From: Impatiens glandulifera
Taxonomy: Eukaryota; Streptophyta; Magnoliopsida; Ericales; Balsaminaceae
Direction: 5' to 3'
Length of the DNA stretch: 64,000 nt
Assembly: GCF_907164915.1 (NCBI RefSeq)
Contig: NC_061868.1
Location: 21,385,819-21,449,818, forward strand
Part shown: piece after piece, positions 53,163 to 64,000 of the stretch
Layout: each line of letters begins with the position of its first letter
Position numbering within the stretch: the stretch's first letter is position 1
Position numbers and translations under genes: made by a program
Notes under the pieces: generated by a model
Told to the model about the DNA's origin: nothing
Databases searched by the model: none
The model's input: only the letters and a program-made list of their open reading frames with translations

Positions 53163-56041
53163 TTAGTATCCCCTTTCATCCGGTTTGTTTATCTACTCGT
53201 TGAAGAAGCCGCGCACAAAACCGCAGATGGTTGTCCAGGAACCCCAATCTCAGAATTTCTTGCCGATTCCACAAGAGCATGGAACTCGACATTTCTTTGG
53301 CTTTGGAAAGCATTATCGGCCGAATTTCCGCCACCTCTACGGATTTGTCGGTCTGAATGGGATCTGTGAGGAATAGCTCAAAGTGGTACTTCCTCGATCG
53401 ATTCGGATAGAGTTTTCAATTTACGGGTTAATGGTTGATGATCCTCCTCTTCTTCATCACAGATCGGATTTTCAGTGCTTACGGCAGGATTTTCAACCGG
53501 TCTGGCATTTGTTACGTCAGACTCTTGAGCTCTTTTTCTTTTAGTCGCTCTTGTATTTTTGCAATCGGAGGAGAGACATCTTTCTCTTTATTAATTTGCT
53601 CTTGAAGAATTTAGTCGCTTCCTCATTGGCTAGCTCGGTTGCCTTAGCCTTGGCATCCTCATCCTCTTGGATCCTCCGAGCAGCCTCTTCATGCATTCTT
53701 AGTTTTTCGGTATCGGCGGCGCCTTGATTCTTTGCGAACTCGTAGAGCTGTAGTGATATAGTTTGAACCGATGATAGAGTTTGAGAGGCTATCTACTGTA
53801 CTCTTGCCAGTTTTACATCGTGATATGAAGCATTTTCTTTGAGAGCGTCGGTCACTTGGGCCTTCATGGATGCTTGCCATGAGACCATATATTTCTGGAT
53901 CATTTCCTCGATCAGCATCTTTAGTCGTTCCTCAGAGATTGGAATTAGTGAACCGACATACTAGTTTTGCACCGGATACACTCTATGAGAGTTAGCGTGA
54001 AGAGACATTTTTGTTCTGGACGGTTTATCAATACTAGTTCCTCTTGACTTATTTCGATTGACCGGAAGAGTGTTTGTTATCTGATTCGGGTTGGCACTAT
54101 TCCCCGATTTCAAACATTTCTTGTTTCACCAATGGAGTCCATGTCAGTTTGGAAGATTGATCGACCTCAAAGCAGGATTTCTCGGCTTGAGTTTCACCTT
54201 GGTGAACATGTTATTCTTCAACCGATTTTTCTTCATCCTTGTGAATAATTTTATCGAGGTCTTTCATTATAGTTTTGAGCAATGTAAGGACAATACCGTC
54301 TACTTCAGTGACATCTCCATTTGAGTTTAAGTCCTCCTCCCTCTTTTCAGTGAATAATTGGTGATAATATTCTCCGCCTAGCATTTGCTTCGGCAACATG
54401 AAATCTGGTTAGTGACTCATGGAAAGAGGTGGTTCTTGCCAAACCAAAGGCCATGTCTTCCATAGATAGGAGTGCCGACCATTTCTTTTCCTCCGGCACT
54501 TCAGGAAGAGCATTTTTGAAGCTTATTTCCATCCTTGCATTAGTCCATGCATAGAAAATATTGGAGGTCTCCAATGCCTTTTCATCAACCTCTTTCAGAA
54601 TGACGGTCACAATGTCTTCCGCCTCTTTCTCGTTTCTTTGAAGGCTCGGTGATTCAACAGAATCTTTAACAATGTCATTAACTTCCTCCTCACGAAGATT
54701 TGGAATACCTCCGGTTTCAGTTTGGACCATTTCATGATCTTCATTAGATAGATTAGGAGCATTGATTTTCGGATTACCGGTATCAAATTTAGTCAGCTCC
54801 CTAGTATCGGTTTTTTCTTGATCCTTATCGATCATCCGATCTTTTTCAGAACTTGTTTGGTTGGTTTTAGCAGTCCGATCAATCGCATCATCAACACTTC
54901 TCTTATTGGTTTTGGTCATCCGATCGACTCCAACCACCACATTATTAATAATATCCAATACTATCAGTTGGGCTTCTAAGGCTGCAAGCTCAACCGATAG
55001 TGTTGTAGTGTCCTTAAGAACCAGAGTAGGAGAGGAGATAGAAACATTAACCTCATGGTGAGCGGTTTGTTCAGGGAGAGAAGTTCCCTGTGTTTTGGAA
55101 CGGCTGACCGTGATGGTAGTAGACTCGGCACGAGTCTACGGATTGATCGATGTGGTCGCGCGGTTTTCTGGAGCGGGAAGCTTGGGACCAAATTCGGTTG
55201 CTTCACTATCAGTTTCTTGAGCAACCGATGTCGCAAGCATCGGTTCTTTACCCTTTGTAGCTTTTCCCTTGGACTCTTTGCCCTTTGTTTCTTTAACCTT
55301 TGGTTCTTTAACCTTAGCTTCTTTTCCCTTGGTAGCTCTAACAAGGCATTTTTCAATGTTGCTGAAATTTAACAGTTTATTGTTATAGAGAATGATACCT
55401 CGACTGATAGGAACATTAAGATGAAGTAGAATTTTGTCGATCTGCATGGCGTATCCTAAGCACCGGTTGGTCTTGGGAGAGACAATTTAACGTAAGATTT
55501 CGAATAAGACACTCCCCCAGTTGATTCTATCACCGGATAGAATGCAAGCCATCATATCAAATTTCGACTGAGTGATGCTGTCGAAATTACCTCCTCTGGT
55601 CTGAAGCGCCTTTGAAACAATATCGCACAGAATTCGATATTCGAAACCCATTGAATTCTTCTTTCCATTTAACTGCATCGGTTCACCGGTATTGGAAAGA
55701 ATCATTTGGATGTTGAGAATTGAAGCATCTGATAATTCGGTGGAGAAGTCGCGTCCCTCCGTCGGAAGTTGAAGGGCTTCAGTGAATACTTTTTTAGATA
55801 TCTCAAACTTTTCTTCGTTCACCTCCGCATGAATGATCTTCTTCTTTATCTTTGTAGTTTTGAAGAACTCCCAAACCGCATCCTGATAATAGATCATTGA
55901 TCCATCCAGAAAATGATCCATCCCAAATTCTTTGATAGATTCCATGATCTTTTGAACTTCAATCGAGCAAGCATTCTTGATTTCGGCGAAATCAGCTTGG
56001 ATAATATGATTAAAAAGTGCATTATCCCTTCCCATGATCAA
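53163..56041 (-). pseudogene. Accessory ORF 3 (aORF3) of element G, long form
   Basis: Start at 56041 (MIMGRDNALFNHIIQADF). The N-terminal domain is open to about 55487 and shows VWEFFKTTKIKKKIIHAEV, LPTEGRDFSTEL, NSMGFEYRILCDIVSKAL and MMACILSGDRINWGSVLF. It is followed by KEPKVKETKGKESKGKATKG-type Lys repeats (about 55360-55260), an acidic part (about 54860-54640), the second conserved segment (about 54560-54360, W-NARMEISFKNALPE and HESLTRFHVAEANARR), a coiled coil, KRKRAQE (about 53523-53548) and a Gly-poor tail. Stops and frameshifts are concentrated after the N-terminal domain. It is the counterpart of 20865-23800. Confidence 0.8.
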
Positions 56042-56130
56042 AGCTTGAAGATGAAGATAATTTAGAGAGAGAGTATAATGGTAGAAGAACTTATTAAAAT
56101 GATAAGTTGTGATTCAAAAAATTTTCAAGT

Positions 56131-56177
56131 GTCCTTTATATAGGATGCATGTGACGGTTGGATCACCAAACCGTCAC
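56131..56177 (-). promoter_or_regulatory. TATA-like box plus inverted repeat upstream of aORF3 (element G)
   Basis: The minus strand has CCTATATAAAGGAC (56144-56131), about 100 bases before the ATG. Directly upstream is the perfect inverted repeat GTGACGGTT-N9-AACCGTCAC (arms 56151-56159 and 56169-56177). The arms, the 9-base spacer and the distance to the TATA-like box match element I. Confidence 0.65.
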
Positions 56178-56532
56178 AGGTAACCGTGTGGCCCACGTCT
56201 AAAAAGGGCGCTAATTTACCCTCCAAAATACATAAGAGCGGTAAAAAGTAACTTTTGGCTGTAAAATTCAATTTTGGCGGTAAAACTTGGTGGCATTAAT
56301 AATAAAGCCGGTTATTTAATGTGTGGTAATTAATGTAGCGGTTTTAAATGGAGCCAAAATACGCAGAACATTTAAAGAAAGCAACTAAGTTATATTAGAA
56401 AAGATGCAAGCATGGATCAGTCAATTTTAAAACTGCAACAACCGGTAAAGAAACAAAATAACCGGTTGTTTAGTAGCCGAAAACAAACACATGAAAAAGA
56501 TAATTTTAATTCCTAGAATCTACCATATTCAT
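56178..56532. other. Spacer between aORF2 and aORF3 of element G
   Basis: Non-coding. GGCGGTAA-type short repeats occur near 56230-56300 (AGAGCGGTAAAA, TTTGGCGGTAAAAC), and the same kind of repeats lies at 23970-24050 in element I (AAGGCGGTAGAA, TTTCGGCGGTAAGG). Confidence 0.5.
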
Positions 56533-57206
56533 CTATCTTTCGGCTTTCTCCTTGGTTAGGATGTTGGCTTGGCTGATAGGTTGTCCCGGTACAAAGTTAT
56601 GATTGAGAGAAAGGAGGAAATTGCTGATCTGAGGAGCATAACTTGTCCTCCCAAGAGAAATCATATTTTTCAAGTTTTCGAAGATGATGGATGACCAATT
56701 GATTGAATGACAGCAGCTTATAGCTGTCATCATATCAAAGATCTTTCTAGTATAGACATGGGTGGATTCCTTGGTTGGATAGACCTCCTGATGATGTCAT
56801 TCAAGATTTGAATATGACCGACTAGTTTTGATTTGACCCCGTCTGTGTTCATTAGAGTCTCGGAATTAGAGAAAAAGTAAGTCATTTCTTGATTGAAATC
56901 GTTTGTGGATGGAGGAAAGTCGGTGAAGCCTTTAAATGGCAGCTCAAAGAACTGAGAAAATTGTTCTTTAGAGATAGAGATTGGATGACCCTTCACCCGG
57001 GTCATTATTCCACCGTTATTGATTTCAGCATTTGAGAAGAACTCTACAACCTCGTCTTCAAGAATCACCTGGGAACCTTCGAGAAACTTGCGGAGACTTG
57101 ATTCCACCAGAAGTTCGAAGACAAGCTTTCTAGCTTCATTATCATCGATGGTCATGATAGAATCGAAATCCACAATGAGGGATGTTCTAGCGAAGGCTAA
57201 ACTCAT
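56533..57206 (-). pseudogene. Accessory ORF 2 (aORF2) of element G, one frameshift
   Basis: Start at 57206 (MSLAFARTSLIVDFDSIM), which matches aORF2 of I. It has SSLRKFLEGSQVILEDEVV, FFELPFKGFTDFPPS, LVGHIQILNDIIRRSI, then a frame change near 56750 and MMTAISCCHSINWSSIIF with SYAPQISNFLLSLN, ending ANILTKEKAER. The length is 674 bases, one less than the reconstructed length of the I copy, which fits a single-base deletion. No other stop is visible. Confidence 0.85.
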
Positions 57207-57298
57207 TTTGAGGAGAAGACTTTGAGAAGAAAAATACTTCAAGCTTTGAGAGAGAAAGAAAAGGTTTGAGTTTGTTGTGGTTTGCTCTTTGGATAAGT

Positions 57299-57314
57299 GG
57301 CTTATTAAATAGAG
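57299..57314 (-). promoter_or_regulatory. TATA-like box upstream of aORF2 (element G)
   Basis: The minus strand reads CTCTATTTAATAAGCC about 95-105 bases before the ATG at 57206, the counterpart of 35251-35264. Confidence 0.5.
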
Positions 57315-57758
57315 GTTTGGTTGAGGTGCATTTAATATCACATTAAATGAATAAAACTTTCTGTTATGATACACCTTTTCACATTTTTCGAAACGGTACT
57401 TTTAAGCATCAGAAAGGTGTTAAACGTTTGGCAAAGAATCTCAAGAAAAGGTGATGTAACTAATCGTTCAGGCGTAAATGACTAGTAAAGCTTAGTTGAC
57501 TTGATTTGAAACGCGAAGATATTCATTTATTAACTTTTTTGAGTTTGAACCGAAATTTGAAAACGAACGATTTATGAAAAGTGACTGCTTCTCCCTAAGA
57601 GTGTGCCTGGTATTTGATTATGACCGAAGATTATGAGGGAATTAATTTAAAACATAAGTTCAACAGAAACCGATATTTCATTAAAAAACAGACATGACCG
57701 ATACGTAAAGCAAAATGTTCGGATTTTCCACAAGGTTATTACATAATGGATCCTAAAT
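57315..57758. other. Spacer between aORF1 and aORF2 of element G
   Basis: No reading frame is recognised. CTGCTTCTCCCTAAGAGTGTG (about 57587-57607) repeats the motif found after pol at 59212-59232. Confidence 0.45.
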
Positions 57759-58498
57759 CTACTGATTTGAAGATCCAGAAGTTGACTCTTTTCTGATCCG
57801 AGCCTTCTCCACCCGGTCAATATAGGCATGCAAGCGGTCCCTCATGAAGAGTTGAGTTGGATGGAGAGGAACACCTTGACCGAGGAAGATGTCGATGTCA
57901 AAGAATATATCGCATAGCTGTGGAGCATATTCGGTCATCAATTTGTCCAAAAAGATCATCTTCTTCAGATTGTTGAAGATGATACTCGACCAATTGACAT
58001 GATTTCCTTCATTGATGGAAATAATCAATCCAAAGCCTCTCTTCGAATAATATTTAGTGGAGTCTTTCCCAAGGATGTTCTTTCCGACAATCTCACTCAA
58101 TATTTGAAACTCAGGCTAGAGGGATGCTTTTTCTCCATAAGTCTTGACCGGACTTAGGGAGTTAGAAAACTACTGACGCATTTCATTTATGATTTCATTC
58201 GAGATGGAGAGGTTAGTAAACCCCCAGTGGAAAGCTCGCAACTACGTGCGAGATCTAAATCACTGAAGATGAACTACTGACCTCGAATGGTGGCAAAGAT
58301 AAGATCCTCGTGGATCACTTGGGCGGTTCGGAAAAATTCGAGAACAATTCCGATATTGATGGAGGACCAGTCTTCTAGGAAAGGTTTCATGTCGGTTGCC
58401 TGAAGAGAACTGAACATGGAAGACACTTCATTATCCCCACAAGATAAAGCTGACTCAAAGTCTACCAAGAGAGTGTTGTTTGAGAGAGTATGATACAT
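57759..58498 (-). pseudogene. Accessory ORF 1 (aORF1) of element G, broken
   Basis: Start at 58498 (MYHTLSNNTLLVDFESAL). It reads MKPFLEDWSSINIGIVLEFF and AQVIHEDLIFATIRGQ, then a stop near 58274 and frame changes. The open part from 58100 has MSEIVGKNILGKDS, IISINEGNHVNWSSIIFNNL, TEYAPQLCDIFFDIDIF and AYIDRVEKARIRKEST. The length of 740 bases is not a multiple of three. It has the N-terminal family domain only. Counterpart of 35708-36443. Confidence 0.8.
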
Positions 58499-58557
58499 CT
58501 TTTGTTTGAGATGAGTTGAAATGGAAGTATTTTTGGTGATTTGATTCTTACATTATC

Positions 58558-58570
58558 GATATATAAATAG
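58558..58570 (-). promoter_or_regulatory. TATA-like box upstream of aORF1 (element G)
   Basis: The minus strand reads CTATTTATATATC about 60-70 bases before the ATG at 58498, at the same place as the box at 36501-36515 in element I. Confidence 0.5.
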
Positions 58571-59239
58571 GACAGGATTTTGGATCATTGGGGTGTCTTG
58601 GGGATTGTTTAAGCCAATAAGAGTAAAATTATGGATGGTCAAAGAAGAAATCTATATTTTTCGTTTCTAAGAATATGATGTTTTAGTGATATGTCAGTCC
58701 CCCTCTTTGAACAATGATAGACATAGGTATTCACATTGTTTGAGGAATGACTATTTGCTTTTCATAAGGAAGTTGCTTAGACATATACTAATTAAGCATT
58801 GGCCAGCTGTTCCATTTTGAAATTTGAAATGAGATTACCGAAATTTCCATGTAATGAACCGGTCAGCTGTCCATTAAATTGGATTTATTGCGATCGGTTA
58901 TTTAATTCTGAAGAAAAACCGCTTCCGCATATACCCGGAAATTTTGTTGGGCGGTAGTTATTCATTCAAAAATAACTGATTGGTTTTATTGATTTATTTA
59001 AGTAGTTCGGTTTTGTTCATTTTTTCGGTAGAATGATTTACCGATTTCAAGAGGGACCAACCATTCGGTTTTATATGTCTAATGACTTGTTCCTTATAGG
59101 TTTATGCACATAAAATGAATATCTTATTGGTTTTAAAGAATAATATTTAGATTTGAAATGTTCGACCGATTTATATGTAATGCCGAAAATGAGTGATGTT
59201 TGAGAAGCGAAGGCTTCTCCCTAAGTGCATGCCAATGTT
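58571..59239. other. Spacer between pol and aORF1 of element G
   Basis: Non-coding. It contains the hairpin GAGAAGC-N4-GCTTCTC (about 59202-59219) followed by CCTAAGTGCATGCC. It aligns in patches with 36516-37242 of element I. Confidence 0.5.
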
Positions 59240-60889
59240 TCAAGGAATAATTTGACTACTATCAGCAAGACCCAAAATAGTTTTGAAGTAAGAAAACTTA
59301 GCTTCTTGTAGTGGCTTGGTGAAAATGTCGGCCACTTGTTGCTTAGTGGAGATATATTCCAGCCGGATATGTTTCTATTGTACATGTTCTATGATGAAGT
59401 GATGTCAAATATCAATATGCTTTGTTCTTGAACGTAGCACTGGATTATATGTGATAGAAAAAGCACTTGTTTTGTCACAGAAGATCGGAGATTCCTTAGC
59501 TATGATGCCGAAATCCCTTAGTTGCTATTGGATCCAGAGGAGTTGAGCACAGCAGCTTCTAACTACAAGATACTATACCTCTGTAGTTGAAGTTGCAATT
59601 TATGTATGTTTCTTGCTATACCAAGAGACAAGCCGATCACCAAGGAACTGGCATGTCCCACTTGTACTTTTTCGGTTTATCTTACATCCTGCATAATCTG
59701 CATCAGAGTAACTTGTTAAATTGAAATTGGAATCCTTCGGATACCACAGTCCCACATCTTCAGTTCCCTTAAGAAATTTCAATATTCGTTTAGCAGTAGT
59801 ATAATGAGATTGTTTAGGATTAGCCTGAAATCTCCCACATACTTCTACGACGAATAGGATGTTCGGTCAACTTGTTGTCAGGTATAAAAGTGAGCTGATT
59901 ATTCCTCGGTAGGCTGTAATATCAACACTCTAACCGTCTTCATCCTTGTCTAATTTGACTAATGAGCTCATTAGAGTAGAGGCAGCAGAACAATTGTCCA
60001 TGCTGAATTTCTTTAATAGCTCTTTTAAATACTTGGATTGATGTATGAACGTTCATCCTTCTATCTACCGAACTTGAATACCTAAGAAGAAGCTCAATTA
60101 TCCCATCATGCTCATTTCAAACTTCTCAGTCATCATTTTAAAAAATTTATCACATAACTTAGGATTTGTTGAACCGAAAATGATATCATCTACATAAATA
60201 TGAACAAGTAAAATGTGTTCCTTTTTCGTAAATTTGAATAAGGTCTTGTCTACCGATCCTATGGTGAAATCATGATTGAACAAAAAATTTGTTAGAGTAT
60301 CATTTAATGCTTTAGGGGCTTATTTTAAACCGTATATTGCTTTATCTAACCTATAAACATGACTGATTAGATCAAGATTTTTGAAAATAGGTGGTTGATC
60401 AACATATACTTCTTCACTTAATTCACCATTGAGAAAAGCACTTTTAAAATCCATTTGAAATACTTTAAAATTTTTGAAAGTAGCAAATGCAAGAAATACT
60501 CTAATGGCCTCTAGTCTAGCAACAGGAGCAAATGATTCTTCAAAATTAACGCATTCTTCCTGTTTGTATCCTTGCGCCACTAGTCTAGCCTTGTTCCTTG
60601 TAACCAAACCGTTTTTATTGAGTTTATTTCTAAACACCCATTTTTTTCCAATGACCGATTGATTTTTCGGTCTTAGGACTAAGTGCCAACCTTTATTCCT
60701 TTCAAACTGGTTTAATTCCTCTTACATTGCTAAAATCCAATTGGAATCCATTAATGCCTCATCCACCTTTTTCGGTTCAATTTGTGATATGAATGCTGAG
60801 TTTTCATATGCTTCTAACGGTTGATTCCTAGTTCGGATGGGTAGTGAGGGGTTACCTATAATAAGCTCAGGAGGATGATTGTTATAAAA
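59240..60889 (-). pseudogene. Reverse transcriptase and RNase H of element G
   Basis: On the minus strand: [19 protein letters not shown] (about 60630), [36 protein letters not shown], then frame changes and [12 protein letters not shown] (about 60200-60170, YVDD intact). RNase H has SDADYAGCKINRKSTSGTC (about 59730-59670) and NPVLRSRTKHIDI, with several stops, and ends at 59240 after SSQIIP. The integrase-RT linker is cut at 60889 by the LTR of H. Confidence 0.9.
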
Positions 60890-62130
60890 ATTAGATATTT
60901 AATTAATAAGTAATTAACTATCTAAAATAACTTAATTAAATTCAATTCTATGTGCAGGTACATGCTTTCAACCTGACCGGTCAAAACTATTCTCCTAAAG
61001 CAGCACAAACCGAAACATTTTATTTATCTTCTCTGAAGTCCGACTTGGCTAAAATTCAGGACCGGTCAAGTTATCAACCGATATGCGTCCGGTCGGATCA
61101 AATCCTAAGGAAACACACATTTTCAACGGACAGTATAAATCAAAACGAAAACAAAGATATGGATATATTGGAAATTAACGTGTTGATACAAATATATATC
61201 CTTTGGGAATATACAAAGGAAGGTTATCAAAGGTTCAGATTGCGTCACTTGTCTTCTAAAACAAGTCTGTTGATTAGACTGTAGGCAGCTGTCAGATGAA
61301 CAGTTACCTTATTTGGTATAAATCCAGAAGAAACCTCCAAGGAGCAGGCAGCCGTCAAATGTACAATTGCCAAGTGTACAAACACAAAACGTACAAGCTA
61401 CCTGATTTGAGCCGGCACGACATCATTCTTTGGGAATCTTCCACCGCATTAAATGCATTGCTAATCATTTTGACCAACCATCTTAGAGAGAGAAATGTGA
61501 CCGTTGTTATATTTACACTATAAAAGGAAGCTAAACAGCTGAAGAAAAGCTCTTTCTTTCGCTCTGGATTCTGACTCCTTGCGCGATCCTTTCACTCCTG
61601 AGAACATATCTTGAGAAATTTACAAAGCTATTGAGTGATAAAAACAAACTGTTAAGTTCTGGGTATTTATATATTTGTAAAAGTGTATTACAATATTGTG
61701 TGAGTGTTGTAAAGTGAACATTGAACAGTAAATAAGACTTGATTGTGTGGTGTATTGTGTTGTTGAATATTCCTTAGTGAATATTTTTCTCATTGTTTAA
61801 GAAGAATGGGTGACGTAGGAGTTTCATCTACGAACATCCATAAAATCTATGTCTCGTGCTCTTTAATCATTTCCGGTCATTTAATTAACCGAACCGATTT
61901 CCCCATATTCTAACTAACCCTTCTCCATTCTTATTTCTATCTAATCCGTGTGTGGTACTTCAGGCTGAAACAAATATTTCCGCCCTTGAACTCGGTTCAA
62001 GAGTTTGTGATAGTTTATGTGGTGTTAAGACCGGTGTTAATTCCTAACCGGATTAGCACCAACCCTTGTGTGTGTAAGAGGTTTCCTTTAGCCAGACCCA
62101 GGTCCCCTATCGGAGATCCCGATCCTAACA
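60890..62130 (+). repeat. 5' LTR of element H (1,241 bp, family II)
   Basis: Starts TGTTATAAAAATTAGATATT at 60890 and ends CCCGATCCTAACA at 62130. The primer site AGTGGTATCAGAGCAG follows at 62131. It opens with the family's TTAATTAATAAGTAATTAA inverted repeat. U5 has GGGTGACGTAGGAGTTT with CTACGAACATCC (about 61809-61839) and CTTGAACTCGGTTCAAG (about 61986-62002). The left flank is ATGAT (60885-60889). It is inserted in the pol of G. Confidence 0.93.
61518..61527 (+). promoter_or_regulatory. TATA box of the element H LTR
   Basis: CTATAAAAGG is the best TATA match among all LTRs in the window. It lies about 630 bases into the LTR at the position of TATTTAAGG in the LTRs of I and G. Confidence 0.7.
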
Positions 62131-62182
62131 AGTGGTATCAGAGCAGTTAATCTTAACACCCAAGCAACCAAAACTGGTAAAC

Positions 62183-63930
62183 ATGACTCACAATGAGAAG
62201 CCCTCTATGCTAGAAAGTGAGGAGTTTACTGAGTGGAAGATTCAGATGTATCTACATCTGATTACCATGGATGATGAAATGATGTTCATCCTTAAAAAAG
62301 GTCCGATAAAGATCGAGAAAGAGAGAGGTGAATGGACAGCTGAAGATAAGAGAATGAACAACCTAGACAACTATTGCATGAGACATATTTTCAAATCTCT
62401 AGCAGAACACCTTCGGGAAAGTCAGAGATTTCAAGACTGCAAAGGAAGCCTGGAAAACGGTGATTCAACTTCATGAGGGAAACGAAAGAACTAAAGAAAA
62501 CAAGATATTTGTGGCAACCTAGAAGTTTGAGAATATCAAAATGAGGCCAGGAGAAACTATGAAAGAATTTAGTGATCGGTTCACTAGTGTGGTAAATGAG
62601 TTGTCTACACTTGGAAAGAAGTATGACAACAAGGAAACCATTGTTAAAGCATTAAGATCTCTACCTAGTATTTGGGACATAAAGACCATGGTAATGCGAG
62701 AATTCAATGGTCTTGGATAAATGAAACTGCATGATGTGTTTGAAGACTTGAAGACGTAGGAATTCAATATGAGATCTCGATTCGAAGATGAAGCCTCAAC
62801 GTCAACCTCAACTAGAGCCCTGGAGACATCGGTGGAACCAGCAGCTTCTGTACCAGTCAAAACCGCTGAGCAGATCAGTGAGGAAGTGATGGCCATGTTT
62901 GCAAGAAAATTTGGAAAATTCATGAAGAATAATCAACCATCAAACAACTACAACTACAACTACGGTGATAAATCTAACGTTAGATGTTTTAATTGTAATG
63001 TTTTAGGTCATTATAGGTCGGAATGTAGAAGACCAAGACGAGACGACTGGAAACTGGCTGACAACTGACTCAGATACCGATGACGACGGAAACACCTGTC
63101 TCATGGCTAAGGAGGAAGAGGTATTTGATTTTTCTTGTGAAGAGTTTACTAAAGAAGATCTAGTTAATGCACTCAATGACATGGTTGTTAAGTTCAAGAA
63201 CATGTCTGCTCTTATGCCAACCTGACCGAACTTCCACACCAGCGAACCGAGTAACTTCCAAACCGGTGAGTCGAGTGGAACCAAGATCGATGAATCGATC
63301 GAACTATCCTATGAGAATGAGAATCTCAAGGAGACAGTTCAATCGTTAACTGAAGAAAATGAAAGATCAAAATATGTCATGGCTGTTTGGAAGAAGTCCA
63401 GTGAAGCTGTAAGTCAGATGTCAACCTACCAAAGACATCACAAATGCAAGTTTGGTCTTGGATATAAAGGCGGTAAATCGGCTAACTGGAAACCTTCCAA
63501 CGAGTTGAATATCAACAATAATAAGCTTCCATTCATAAGCTTTGTTCAGAGCAGTTCAACCGATAATGAGACAGATCGTGATTCAAAACTGGCCAAAGAA
63601 GTTAAATATCTGAGTCCAACCGACACGGCAAAATGGCTTCATCTTGAGAGAAGGAAAGCCAACATTCCGGTGAGAAAAGAAACCGATAAACATTCATATA
63701 GAACAAACCAACACTCACCACCACGACACAATGAGGTATGTACAGGCAGACAGGGAGATGTCAAGCCAGGTACCGGTAAAATTATTAAAACTACTACTAG
63801 GAAAGTCATCATATTAATTAAAGTGTGAATTCCTAAGGGACTAATCAACCACGGACCCAAGTAAATGTGGGTACCAAATAGGTGTAAATATATATTTTTA
63901 CAGATTAAGAAGAATAAGTGGCTAGGAAAT
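62183..63930 (+). pseudogene. gag: gag of element H, with intact zinc knuckle
   Basis: The start is at 62183 (MTHNEKPSMLESEEFTEWK), 52 bases after the LTR. UBN2-type segments are MDDEMMFILKKGPIKIEKE, DNYCMRHIFKSL, a frameshift near 62410, a TAG near 62520, MRPGETMKEFSDRFTSVV, LPSIWDIKTMVMRE, and stops near 62718 and 62758. The knuckle CFNCNVLGHYRSEC (62995-63026... about) keeps all four zinc ligands. Downstream, EEFTKEDLVNALNDMVVKFK and NENLKETVQSLTEENER look coiled-coil-like. The region ends with WLHLERRKANIP, KVIILIKV, a stop in place of Trp near 63828, and IPKGLINHGPK before the protease. Despite its several stops, H keeps motifs lost in A, B, F and I. Confidence 0.88.
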
Positions 63931-64000
63931 TCGGAATGGTATCTGGACAGCGGTTGCTCCAGATACATGACCGGAAACAGCAGCTTACTGACCAATATTG
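63931..64000 (+). pseudogene. Start of the protease of element H, cut by the window edge
   Basis: WYLDSGCSRYMTGN with the catalytic D-S-G intact, directly downstream of gag in the usual Sirevirus order. The rest of pol lies outside the window. Confidence 0.85.

Larger units (their letters stand above)
51498..60889 (-). mobile_element. Element G: family II Sirevirus-like copia with three accessory ORFs, right part outside window
   Basis: On the minus strand, from right to left: RT and RNase H, aORF1, aORF2, aORF3, polypurine tract and 3' LTR. The upstream half (integrase, protease, gag, 5' LTR) is beyond the insertion of element H at 60890 and outside the window. G lies in the gag-pol of element F (left flank AAACT, 51493-51497). 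The content and order downstream of pol match element I piece by piece. Confidence 0.88.

Noticed and set aside
62132..62182. Earlier gag start for element H overlapping the primer-binding site
   Set aside because: That reading needs a GTG start within the PBS; the ATG at 62183 matches the gag start of element I at 43905.

Overview
The window is plant nuclear DNA made almost entirely of nested retrotransposons. It is AT-rich. Ty1/copia gag-pol fragments of the Sirevirus type occur on both strands, with primer-binding sites matching plant initiator tRNA-Met. I find no intact host gene, no rRNA and no convincing tRNA. The accessory proteins resemble uncharacterised proteins I associate with lamiid asterids such as gesneriads; that taxonomic hint is from memory and weak.

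Two related LTR families dominate. Family I LTRs run TGTTGGGTCAAA...TATCA, are 1.3-2.0 kb long and carry arrays of the dyad TTAGAC-N(2-6)-GTCTAA. Family II LTRs start TGTTAGATAAATTAGATAG, end ...AACA, and lack that array. Both families share a conserved U5 core.

Layout. 1-6748: element B (family I, minus; pol deleted; one accessory ORF) inserted in the leader of element C, whose 5' LTR is 6794-8513. 8514-13300: AT-rich spacer with a SINE-like unit and a MITE-like element. 13300-18952: a very old copia relic E holding solo LTR D (14823-16437, TSD GTTTG). 19897-45244: element I (family II, minus), expanded to 25 kb by complete element A (family I, plus, 24885-35070, TSD GATTC) and by solo LTR J (39513-41268). 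Element I sits against a broken LINE (45245-47195). 48512-51497: element F (family I, plus). F is cut by element G (family II, minus, from 51498), and G is cut by element H (family II, plus, from 60890), which runs off the right edge.

How the parts relate. The usual order is gag-PR-INT-RT-RNase H followed by accessory ORFs in the sense direction, where other Sireviruses carry an env-like ORF. Family I has one accessory ORF. Family II has three consecutive ORFs of the same fold family, each with its own TATA-like box about 45-140 bp upstream of the ATG; elements I and G both show this order, so it predates their insertion. The long versions add a second conserved segment, a coiled coil, a KRKR-type nuclear signal and a basic or Gly-rich tail. 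The family I dyads occur in U3 and again just upstream of the accessory ORF. The most interesting hypothesis is that the accessory protein recognises those dyads. All gag-pol copies visible here are broken by stops, frameshifts or deletions; the one accessory ORF that is open throughout is aORF2 of element I, split only by the insertion of A.
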